Shown one piece after another: positions 6,309 to 12,394 of a stretch of 12,394 nt of DNA. Source of the stretch: Prevotellaceae bacterium UBA6858. Lineage in GTDB: Bacteria > Bacteroidota > Bacteroidia > Bacteroidales > Bacteroidaceae. Under the pieces are notes generated by a model. The model made no database searches and was not told the origin of the DNA. It was given only the letters and a program-made list of their open reading frames with translations. Location: assembly GCA_002451695.1 (NCBI GenBank), contig DKDC01000017.1, positions 31,744 through 44,137 of the forward strand. The letters are read 5' to 3'. Within the stretch, counting starts at the first letter, position 1; every line of letters starts with the position of its first letter. The translations under genes were made by a program, and so were the position numbers.

Positions 6309-7733
6309 TTAGAATATTATGGATGCCCTCACGGCGTTCTTCGAATGTAGCGGCTGGGCTATTGGCGACAGGCTTCCGTCGCTTTCCATCATGGCGTATG
6401 GCTCGGTAAGCCCGCGTAGCGAGGTTGTCCAGTATTTTGCCCCGGTGAGTTCGTTTGCTCCGGCTTGCCTGAGCAGAAGGTTTATCTTGTTTTTGCCTCC
6501 GAGGTTGTTCCAGAAGTTAATCCATTCGCCTGCCGAGGGGAGATACCAGGCGGAACACCCTTGCAGCGCAGCCGGGTAGTTGCTTGCGGCGTTTATTGCC
6601 GCATAGTCGGCGTTGCCCCTGAAATAGTTCGAGACCTCATAGCCGCGCAGGTCGGTCATCACGCTCGATGTTACGTATTTCGACGCGGAGCTTGGCAGCG
6701 TCTCGGCATTGCTCCAAGCCGTGGCGCTTTCAGCCTCGCTCACAGCCATGGCGCGGGCGGTGCGGAACTTGCCTTCGTTTATGTTTTCCGTGTCGTAAAC
6801 GATGGCTTTTACGTTAAACTGCGCATCGCAAAGGAACGTTCCGGCCGAGACCTTGCCTGTTGCGGTGGCGGTGTATGTCTTGCCGTTGTCGAAAGACGTA
6901 ATCCTGAGCTGCGTGTCCCCCGAACTTTGCGAGCCCTCGCCTTCAAGGCTCACGTTCTCTATGATGTTCACGCCGCTTTCGAGAGTAATCTCGCATTCAA
7001 GCACGGGTTCGGCTATTGTCTGGGCGCGGAACGCCACGTATGTTCCGCCGCCGCTGTTCACGCTGCACGATATTTTCTCGTTGTCCGTGATTACACACCT
7101 GTTTGTGTTCATATGGGCAATGAATGCCGGGGCGAACAGCATCGGCTCATATACCATGGAGGTCTTGGTTGCGATGCGGTTTCCTGCCGATGTGAGGCGG
7201 TAGCCTTTCGCGTCCGTGCCGTTGGCTTTTTTTATGTTGAGGAATGCCGAAGTGCCGTAAAGCGTCAGCGGCTGCGCATGGTTCGTAAGGCTGGCTGCGG
7301 TGGCGGTTATGTTGTATGCGTAGTCGCGCTGCCTTGCGCCGGCAAGCGTGCCGTCCTGGTTCTGGTAGTCAACCGTTATGGTGCGCGATGCGGTGTCAAC
7401 CTCCACTTTCGGCGTGTTGGCGTATTTCACGTAGCAGTTCACCTTGTCGTCATCGGAGGCGTACTGCAGGTTGCCCTTGAACTGCCCCGAGGCGGCGTCA
7501 TACCTGAGTACGCAGACCACTCCTTTTTCGCCTATGCTCCCGTTGCAGGCATACATAACGTCGCCCTCGGCAAAGTCATGCCTCGCTTCTGAACTCATTT
7601 GGGGTGTTACGGAAACGAATGCGGTCTTGGTCTTCTTTGCGCCGCCTTTCTCATTGCCGCCGTTGTCGCTGCTGCACGAAACTGCGAATGCCATGGCTGC
7701 AAGAGCGAAAATTGCGGATATGGATTTTTTCAT
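6309..7733 (-). CDS. Fimbrillin-like surface lipoprotein with C-terminal DUF1566-like domain
   Basis: The 474-residue product starts with an SpII signal peptide (lipobox AVSC, lipidated Cys20) followed by SSDNGGNE, a Ser/Asp-rich start that may favour surface export. The body (about 35-300) is beta-rich and resembles fimbrillin-like/Mfa-type lipoproteins of Bacteroidales. The C-terminal part (about 320-474) carries SAWYLPSAGEW (394-404) and YWTTSL, resembling DUF1566/FGE-like domains commonly fused to these proteins. A role as surface adhesin or fimbrial subunit is inferred. It has its own promoter element and is monocistronic; 89 bp separate its stop from the DUF4199 start. No fimbrial assembly partner genes are in the window. 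Domain assignments are by pattern only. Confidence 0.8.
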   Translation of the reverse strand: MKKSISAIFALAAMAFAVSCSSDNGGNEKGGAKKTKTAFVSVTPQMSSEARHDFAEGDVMYACNGSIGEKGVVCVLRYDAASGQFKGNLQYASDDDKVNCYVKYANTPKVEVDTASRTITVDYQNQDGTLAGARQRDYAYNITATAASLTNHAQPLTLYGTSAFLNIKKANGTDAKGYRLTSAGNRIATKTSMVYEPMLFAPAFIAHMNTNRCVITDNEKISCSVNSGGGTYVAFRAQTIAEPVLECEITLESGVNIIENVSLEGEGSQSSGDTQLRITSFDNGKTYTATATGKVSAGTFLCDAQFNVKAIVYDTENINEGKFRTARAMAVSEAESATAWSNAETLPSSASKYVTSSVMTDLRGYEVSNYFRGNADYAAINAASNYPAALQGCSAWYLPSAGEWINFWNNLGGKNKINLLLRQAGANELTGAKYWTTSLRGLTEPYAMMESDGSLSPIAQPLHSKNAVRASIIF

Positions 7734-7758
7734 TGTGCGTATGGTTTGATTGTAATGG

Positions 7759-7766
7759 CAAAGATA
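7759..7766 (-). promoter_or_regulatory. Candidate -7 element of the fimbrillin-like gene
   Basis: On the minus strand this reads TATCTTTG, an exact fit to TAnnTTTG, 25 bases before the ATG at 7733. The -33 region is not clear. The distance and form match the element before the DUF4199 gene, which supports both calls. Confidence 0.7.
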
Positions 7767-7805
7767 GTGAAAATAGTCGTCATGCGTTTTTTTTTGTCCC
7801 CCAAA

Positions 7806-7895
7806 TATACGCCAGCGGAAATTACATCAGACGCAGGAAAAACTATGTCCTATGCAGGAAAAATTATGTCTGATATAATTAAAACTACATCAGAC
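7806..7895 (+). repeat. R repeat copy 2: 21-bp-period repeat
   Basis: Four units recur with exact 21-base spacing (unit codons begin at 7818, 7839, 7860 and 7881), each opening with a GGAAA/AAAA run and containing an ACATCAGAC or TATGTC core. One frame reads as heptads of the form K-T/I-T/M-S-D/Y-x-G. It matches copy 1 at the window start in inverted orientation and copy 3 at the window end in the same orientation. ACATCAGAC and GTCTGAT are partly complementary, so local pairing is possible. It lies between two divergent genes; function is unknown. Confidence 0.85.
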
Positions 7896-8075
7896 CTTTT
7901 TTCGCCGCTTGCAAACACCTGAATTACAATAATATATGCGTTCGTGGCAAAATAGGGGTAATTTGTTGCAAATCAATCTGTTGGACAGCCAAGAACCGTT
8001 TCGTGGAATTTGCCGCCACGAGAACCTGTTGCGCAATGCGGTGGCGCGTTGTGTTACTGTGTCGGAAAAAACGTT

Positions 8076-8083
8076 TATTTTTG
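8076..8083 (+). promoter_or_regulatory. Candidate -7 element before the phosphopantetheinyl transferase gene
   Basis: TATTTTTG fits TAnnTTTG exactly and is followed by CATTC and the ATG at 8089. If used, transcription would begin at or next to the start codon and give an almost leaderless mRNA. A TTG at 8049-8051 is slightly too far upstream for a normal -33 element. A promoter further upstream is possible. Confidence 0.45.
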
Positions 8084-8088
8084 CATTC

Positions 8089-8700
8089 ATGCGTGTGCTG
8101 TTCTTTGAAAATCCCGAAAGTGTGCCGCCGCAGGAACTTGAGGCGGACATGGCTTTGCTGCCGCAGTTCAGGCGCGACAGGATGCTTGCCATAAGGCGTT
8201 TCGAAAGCCGTGTGCTTGGCGTGAAGGCGTTTCTGCTGCTCATGCGGGCGTTGCGCGAGGAATACGGTTTGGCGGAGTGCCCGCAGATTGTGTTTGGCGG
8301 GCATGGGAAACCCGTGTTTGCCGACCGCCCCGACATTCATTTCAGCCTCAGCCATTGCCGCGTGGGCGCAATGTGCGTAGTAGCCGGCGGCAATGTGGGA
8401 TGTGACATCGAGGCTGCCGACCGCAGGGTGAGCGATGCCGTAATCGGGCGGTGCTTCAATGCGGGGGAGGCGGCGGCGGTGCGCAATTCCGCCAGTCCGT
8501 CCTTGGAGTTCGCACGGCTGTGGACGCGCAAGGAGGCGGCGGGAAAGTATTGGGGCTGCGGAATTGACGATGCCGCGCCCGATATTCTCGGCAGGGCGGA
8601 AAAAGAGGGGCTGCAAATTACAAGCGGCATGAGTGTGTCGCGCAACTATGTGTATTCTTTGTGCGTGGGTGGCGGCGGAGTCCCTGCGCAAATATTGTAA
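8089..8700 (+). CDS. Sfp-type 4'-phosphopantetheinyl transferase
   Basis: This enzyme transfers the phosphopantetheine arm of CoA to a serine of an acyl, peptidyl or aryl carrier protein, in the cytoplasm with Mg2+. The 203-residue product carries the family motifs: HGKPVF (72-77), IHFSLSHC (83-90), VGCDIE (103-108, with metal-binding Asp106 and Glu108) and FARLWTRKEAAGKYWG (141-156, with catalytic Glu149 and Lys153). Length is near the usual 200-240 residues. The ATG at 8089 gives a typical short N-terminus. No carrier protein, PKS/NRPS or fatty-acid gene is nearby, so its substrate is not shown by context. The rhamnosidase-like gene follows after 8 bp and is probably co-transcribed. Confidence 0.94.
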   Translation: MRVLFFENPESVPPQELEADMALLPQFRRDRMLAIRRFESRVLGVKAFLLLMRALREEYGLAECPQIVFGGHGKPVFADRPDIHFSLSHCRVGAMCVVAGGNVGCDIEAADRRVSDAVIGRCFNAGEAAAVRNSASPSLEFARLWTRKEAAGKYWGCGIDDAAPDILGRAEKEGLQITSGMSVSRNYVYSLCVGGGGVPAQIL

Positions 8701-8708
8701 ATGTATCC

Positions 8709-11700
8709 ATGAAAGCGTGTGTGGCGATAATTGCGGTGATGCTCGCGGCGGCAATGCCGTTGCGTGCCGCCGACATAATAACCTGCAAGGAAGAGGTGCA
8801 GAACGGGCGGTGGGTGTGCTTCAGGAAAGTTTTCAACTTGGCGGAAGCACCGTCGGAAAACACCCTGCGCATTTCCGCCGACTCAAAGTATTGGCTTTAT
8901 GTGAACGGCGAGCTTGTTGTGAGGGAGGGGCAGTTGAAGCGCGGCCCGAACCCGAATGACACGTATATAGACAGCCTCAGCCTGAACAACCTGCGCAAGG
9001 GCGACAACACGGTTGCCGTGCTTGTATGGTATTTCGGCAAAGGCGGTTACAGCCACCGCAGCTCGCCGTATGCAGGTCTGTATTTCGACCTGTCGGGAAA
9101 GGGGTGCAGCGTAGTGTCGGACACAACGTGGAAGTCGCGCCTGCATCCGGCTTTTTACGTTCCAACGGGGCAAAGGCCAAACGCCCGCCTTGCCGAGTCG
9201 AACATAGGCTATGACGCACGGCAGGAGGATTATTTTTCCAATGAGGAATATGACGATTCCGCGTGGGAAAATGCGGCAGTTGTGGATGCGGACAGCGCGG
9301 GGTGGGGCGTTTTCCGCCCGCGTCCCATACCTTTTTTCAAGGACAGCGAGGTGAGGGATTATGTGTCCTCACACCAAATTGGCAACAAGGTTTACTGCTA
9401 TCTCCCCTACAACGCCCAGATAAGCCCGGTGCTGCACGTGAAGGCGCGTGCCGGCAAGGTTATCGGCATACGCTCGGACTGCTATCCGCAAACAGGCACG
9501 GAGTATATAATGAGATACGAATACAAGGCCAGGGAAGGCGAGCAGGAGTTCGAGTTTCCCGGCTGGATAAACGGACACAGCATTATATACACAATTCCGG
9601 AGGGTGTGGAGGTTGTCCGTCTCGCATACCGCGAATCGGGCTACGATTGCGGGCTTGACGGAAACTTTGACTGTAGCGACGAGATGCTTAACAAGCTGTG
9701 GCGGAAGTCGCAGCGCACTCTCTATGTTACTATGCGCGACAATTTCATGGACTGCCCCGACCGCGAGAGGGCGCAGTATATAGGCGACGTTACCAACGAG
9801 CTTGCCGAAGTGCCGTATGCGCTCTCGCCCGAGGCTTCGCTGCTTGTGCGGAAGTGCGCACGCGAATTTGCCGACTGGCAGAAAAAGGATTCCGTGCTTT
9901 ACGCCCCCGTGCCGTCGGGGGAGTGGGAAAAGGAGCTGCCGCAGCAGAGCCTTTCGTTCTGCGGGCTGGGACTTTGGGACTATTACCGCCATTACGGCGA
10001 CAGGCAGACTTTGGAGTATGTCTATCCCGCCGTGAAAAGATACCTGCACCTGTGGAAAGTTCAGCCCGACAGTCTTGTTGATTACCGCAAAGGTTCGTGG
10101 GACTGGGGAGACTGGGGGACGAACGTGGACTTGAAAACGCTCAATCAGGCGTGGTATTCCATAACTCTCGGACATTATTCAAAAATGGCGCGGCTTGCGG
10201 GCGACGATGACGAAGCCGCGTGGGCCGACAGCGTGAGGCGCAACCTCAACTCGGCTATCTATTCGAAATATTGGCGGGGCAAGTCGTTCAAGTCGTCTCC
10301 CGCAACAAAAGCCGACGACCGTGCGCAAGCCCTTGCCGTAATTGCCGGGGCGGCCCCGCAGGATATTTGGCCAGACATAAAGGGAGTTTTTTCCCAAACC
10401 GAATATGCAAGCCCCTACATGGAGCGTTTCGTGCTCCAGGCCCTTTGCGAGATGAACAGCACGCAGGACGCGCTCAACCGTATGCGCCGCCGCTACCGCG
10501 CAATGGCGGACAGCGTTTACACAACCCTTTGGGAGCGTTTCGAGCTTTCCTCTAATTCGAGCTACAACCACGCCTGGAGCGGTGCGCCGCTTATAATCCT
10601 GTCGCGCTACGTGGCTGGCATAACGCCGCTGCAACCCCTGTTCAAGGAGTTCATGGTAAAACCGCAGTTGTGCGATTTGGAATATGTGCGCACTTCTGTT
10701 CCCACGCCCGAGGGCAGGATTTCCCTGTTTGTTTCCAAAAAGGAGGGCTACTCCATGCGGCTTGACGTACCCGGGAACACTAACGCAAAGGTGCTGCTGC
10801 CGAAAAACTACATCGGCTACCATTTGAACGGCAAGGAGGCGAGGCTCAAACTTTCCGAAGACACGGCTTATTACGAGCTGAACCTGTCCCGGGGCTTTTA
10901 CGTCATAGAGGCTTTGTTTGACAAGGCGGACACGGTAGGCGCATTGCCGCGCCTTGCGGACGCAATGAGAGAATTGCGCTATTTGCGCGAGAACGCGAGT
11001 GCCGGCAACGGAGTTGGAAATGCCCATGATGCTTTTTTCACGCAATTTGCGGCAAGAGCCGACTCGCTTATGGCACTTGGCGAAACCACCGACGACATTT
11101 ACGAGGCGGTGTTCAGGTTTCGCGAGGCGGAGAACCTTGCAAAGACCCTGCGCGACTCACTTGTTGTGCCGCACAATGGGAACTGGTACAGGATAAAGGC
11201 ATCAGCCACGGACAGAAAGTTTGAAGTGGGGGACGAGAGCCTGTCGCGGTTTCCGATTGCCGATATATGGATTTCCGACAATGCGGAGGCGGGGCGGTTT
11301 TTTGGAATGTACAATGCCGCGAGCGGCGATGTGTTCTCCAACTTTCCCATTGGAGTGATGCCTGTAAAGGGCGGAAAGGTGGCGTTGTCGGACGAGGACG
11401 GCGCGAGATACCTGCTCACTCCGGCGGACGGCGTTCCCGATTGGACGGAGGCAGGGCTGGACGAAATAGCCAAGGACGGTTTTTCGTATTCGTTCGATGC
11501 GGTTGAGGGTTTGGTGCAGAGTTTCCGCGACACGATAGACGGCGGGGAATGGAAAGCCGTTGTGCTGCCCGTGCGGATTGACAGCGTGGGCGGTACGCAG
11601 GTTGCGCTTTATGGCGTGTGCGGTCTGCTGAAAAATTCCTCGGAAGAGCTTTTGGGTGTGAAAGTAACAAAATTGTCCCGTACGCCGCCCTGCATCCCTG

Positions 11701-12164
11701 CCGGCGTGCCTGTGATATTCCATGCCGATTCTTCGGCCGGCAATAAGGTGGCTGTGGCATTTTACACCAAGTCTAATACCGCCGCATCGTTTCTTGGCGG
11801 GAAGAGCAACGGACTGTGCGGTGTTGCCGACACCACGATGGTGAAGCAGGGTTGGATGCTTGTGTTCCGAAACGGCGTTTTGGCTGCGGCGGATGCGCCT
11901 TTTTCGGTTTTGCCAAGGGATTGCTACATTAATATAAAGGACGTGGCGGAACTTGCAACAGGCGCGGACGATGTGATACCGCTTGGCAGCGGCGGCACGA
12001 CCGATGGCATAGTACCGATGTCCCTGTCGCGCAAAAAGGAATACGTTGATGTTTATACGCCAAGCGGCATACGTGTGCGCAAGCACGCCAAACGCTCAAA
12101 AGTGCTTTCCACTCTCCGCAAGGGGGTGTATATCATAGACGGCAAAAAGCGCGTTGTGAAATAA
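8709..12164 (+). CDS. GH78-type alpha-L-rhamnosidase-like enzyme with T9SS-like C-terminal tail
   Basis: The 1151-residue secreted enzyme has a signal peptide (about 1-20, cleavage near LRA-A). A Bac_rhamnosid_N-like beta-sandwich follows (about 32-200, with SADSKYWLYVNGE), then a beta domain to about 315. The six-hairpin catalytic domain (about 318-645) has DNFMDCPDRERAQYIGD (344-360; Glu353 the likely general acid, Asp360 conserved) and TTLWERFE (605-612; Glu609 the likely base). The usual GW before the Asp is replaced by YI. A Bac_rhamnosid_C-like domain spans 647-735, then a helical segment (740-815), then beta modules (820-1070) including a GEWKAVVLPV...IPAGVPVIF pattern. The end (1112-1151, VDVYTPSGIRV and KGVYIIDGKK) resembles type A T9SS sorting domains. 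It would release rhamnose from plant or bacterial glycans; exact specificity is unknown. Start 8709 preferred over 8661, which overlaps the previous gene. Confidence 0.88.
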   Translation: MKACVAIIAVMLAAAMPLRAADIITCKEEVQNGRWVCFRKVFNLAEAPSENTLRISADSKYWLYVNGELVVREGQLKRGPNPNDTYIDSLSLNNLRKGDNTVAVLVWYFGKGGYSHRSSPYAGLYFDLSGKGCSVVSDTTWKSRLHPAFYVPTGQRPNARLAESNIGYDARQEDYFSNEEYDDSAWENAAVVDADSAGWGVFRPRPIPFFKDSEVRDYVSSHQIGNKVYCYLPYNAQISPVLHVKARAGKVIGIRSDCYPQTGTEYIMRYEYKAREGEQEFEFPGWINGHSIIYTIPEGVEVVRLAYRESGYDCGLDGNFDCSDEMLNKLWRKSQRTLYVTMRDNFMDCPDRERAQYIGDVTNELAEVPYALSPEASLLVRKCAREFADWQKKDSVLYAPVPSGEWEKELPQQSLSFCGLGLWDYYRHYGDRQTLEYVYPAVKRYLHLWKVQPDSLVDYRKGSWDWGDWGTNVDLKTLNQAWYSITLGHYSKMARLAGDDDEAAWADSVRRNLNSAIYSKYWRGKSFKSSPATKADDRAQALAVIAGAAPQDIWPDIKGVFSQTEYASPYMERFVLQALCEMNSTQDALNRMRRRYRAMADSVYTTLWERFELSSNSSYNHAWSGAPLIILSRYVAGITPLQPLFKEFMVKPQLCDLEYVRTSVPTPEGRISLFVSKKEGYSMRLDVPGNTNAKVLLPKNYIGYHLNGKEARLKLSEDTAYYELNLSRGFYVIEALFDKADTVGALPRLADAMRELRYLRENASAGNGVGNAHDAFFTQFAARADSLMALGETTDDIYEAVFRFREAENLAKTLRDSLVVPHNGNWYRIKASATDRKFEVGDESLSRFPIADIWISDNAEAGRFFGMYNAASGDVFSNFPIGVMPVKGGKVALSDEDGARYLLTPADGVPDWTEAGLDEIAKDGFSYSFDAVEGLVQSFRDTIDGGEWKAVVLPVRIDSVGGTQVALYGVCGLLKNSSEELLGVKVTKLSRTPPCIPAGVPVIFHADSSAGNKVAVAFYTKSNTAASFLGGKSNGLCGVADTTMVKQGWMLVFRNGVLAAADAPFSVLPRDCYINIKDVAELATGADDVIPLGSGGTTDGIVPMSLSRKKEYVDVYTPSGIRVRKHAKRSKVLSTLRKGVYIIDGKKRVVK

Positions 12165-12223
12165 CTGTGTGTGCAGAGTGTGTGTTAATCTTGCAAAATA
12201 CGAAATATTCGATTAATAAATAA

Positions 12224-12344
12224 ATTGCGCCGCCGTAGGGGCGTATTGCATACGCCCAGAATTGCGCCGTTTCACAATGTTGTGGTAATGGGTTATCATG
12301 CGGCTCATGCGGTGGCGTACAGGGCGTATGCAATACGCCCCTAC
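12224..12344 (-). repeat. MITE-like element M, copy B
   Basis: This is the inverted counterpart of the element at 101-220. Its terminal inverted repeats are perfect over 23 bases (12235-12257 and 12322-12344, outer end GTAGGGGCGTATTG). Each end forms its own 8-bp hairpin (GGGCGTAT with ATACGCCC; loops TGC on the left and GCA on the right). The flank attgcgccgcc at 12224-12234 also matches copy A. AAAT occurs at 12222-12225 and 12345-12348 and could be a target-site duplication, but copy A has no equivalent. It lies 59 bp after the rhamnosidase stop codon and has no coding capacity. It may double as a transcript-end hairpin, although there is no T-run. Confidence 0.88.
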
Positions 12345-12365
12345 AAATGGCACAAAACCAATACC

Positions 12366-12394
12366 GCGAAAAATACATTTGATGTAGGAAAAAC
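12366..12394 (+). repeat. R repeat copy 3, cut by the window end
   Basis: The last 29 bases match the start of the 21-bp-period repeat: GCGAAAAATACA, then GATGTAGGAAAAAC, with the two A-run codons at 12369 and 12390, exactly 21 bases apart. It follows element M after a short linker, as copy 1 does. Only about one unit is visible, so this rests on the match to copies 1 and 2. Confidence 0.6.

Larger units (their letters stand above)
7734..8088. other. Divergent intergenic region, 355 bp
   Basis: This gene-free stretch separates the minus-strand lipoprotein gene from the plus-strand phosphopantetheinyl transferase gene. It contains the lipoprotein promoter element (7759-7766), R repeat copy 2 (7806-7895) and a -7-like element just before the transferase start (8076-8083). 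Near 8013-8050 a loose inverted repeat (CGCCAC paired with GTGGCG) encloses the palindrome TTGCGCAA. No RNA gene was recognised. An in-frame upstream ATG at 7936 would extend the transferase by 51 residues that do not resemble the family, so the region is treated as non-coding. Confidence 0.7.

Noticed and set aside
6465..7592. Long plus-strand open frame (375 codons) opposite the fimbrillin-like gene
   Set aside because: It lies entirely antisense to a gene with a clear signal peptide and domains; the translation has no recognisable domain and is rich in Cys, His and Arg as expected from a shadow frame.
7806..7895. CRISPR array
   Set aside because: The 21-base units are contiguous and lack separate unique spacers, copies are scattered, and no cas genes are present.
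7782..7922. A 46-codon small gene covering R copy 2
   Set aside because: No ribosome-binding or promoter evidence, and the reading frame could follow simply from the 21-base period. Kept as a question in the findings, not as a gene.
8013..8050. Degenerate third copy of element M before the phosphopantetheinyl transferase gene
   Set aside because: Only about 11 bases (ATGCGGTGGCG) match the M interior and the terminal repeats are absent, so chance is likely.
11202..12086. Minus-strand open frame of 294 codons inside the rhamnosidase-like gene
   Set aside because: It is antisense to the well-supported coding frame and its translation shows no domain; similar shadows occur along the whole gene.
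1..12394. Whole window as a composite transposon or integrative element
   Set aside because: The inverted M and R copies at the ends invite this, but there is no transposase, integrase or att site, and the gene content is ordinary chromosomal Bacteroidales.

Overview
The window looks like a chromosomal segment from an anaerobic Bacteroidota, order Bacteroidales. The evidence is the set of Bacteroidales families (DUF4199, a DUF6452/DUF6048-type pair, DUF4886), a fimbrillin-like SpII lipoprotein, TAnnTTTG-type -7 promoter elements, and a large glycoside hydrolase ending in a type IX secretion-like C-terminal tail. Genus cannot be assigned by eye. No rRNA, tRNA, CRISPR array, transposase or integrase was seen.

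Layout, left to right. Positions 1-244 are an intergenic tail with two repeat types: a 21-bp-period heptad-like repeat (R, 1-66, reading leftwards) and a MITE-like element with 23-bp terminal inverted repeats (M, 101-220). From 6219 down to 245, eight minus-strand genes lie head to tail with small gaps or overlaps and probably form one transcription unit. In transcription order they are: DUF4199 membrane protein; GT2 polyprenyl-phosphate-type glycosyltransferase with two C-terminal membrane segments; DUF6452-like lipoprotein; DUF6048-like outer-membrane protein; MntP manganese exporter; ApbE flavin transferase; Crp/Fnr-family regulator; DUF4886 SGNH-like secreted protein. The first four look like an envelope or glycan module, the next three like a metal/redox module. 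A separate minus-strand gene (6309-7733) encodes a fimbrillin-like lipoprotein with its own promoter.

A 355-bp divergent intergenic region (7734-8088) holds the lipoprotein promoter, a second R copy and a candidate promoter for the plus-strand unit. That unit has two genes 8 bp apart: an Sfp-type 4'-phosphopantetheinyl transferase and a 1151-residue GH78-type alpha-L-rhamnosidase-like enzyme with extra C-terminal modules and a sorting-signal-like tail. Downstream of it, 12224-12394 again holds M followed by R.

The most unusual feature is this recurring module. Read in the direction of the upstream gene, both ends of the window carry stop codon, then M, then a short linker beginning near CACAAA, then R, in the same order and orientation. 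The outer ends of the window are therefore composite inverted repeats of each other. The protein-coding content is otherwise typical of Bacteroidales; the best candidates for undescribed biology are the M+R module, the R heptad repeat itself, and the uncharacterised DUF4199-GT2-DUF6452-DUF6048 envelope cluster.
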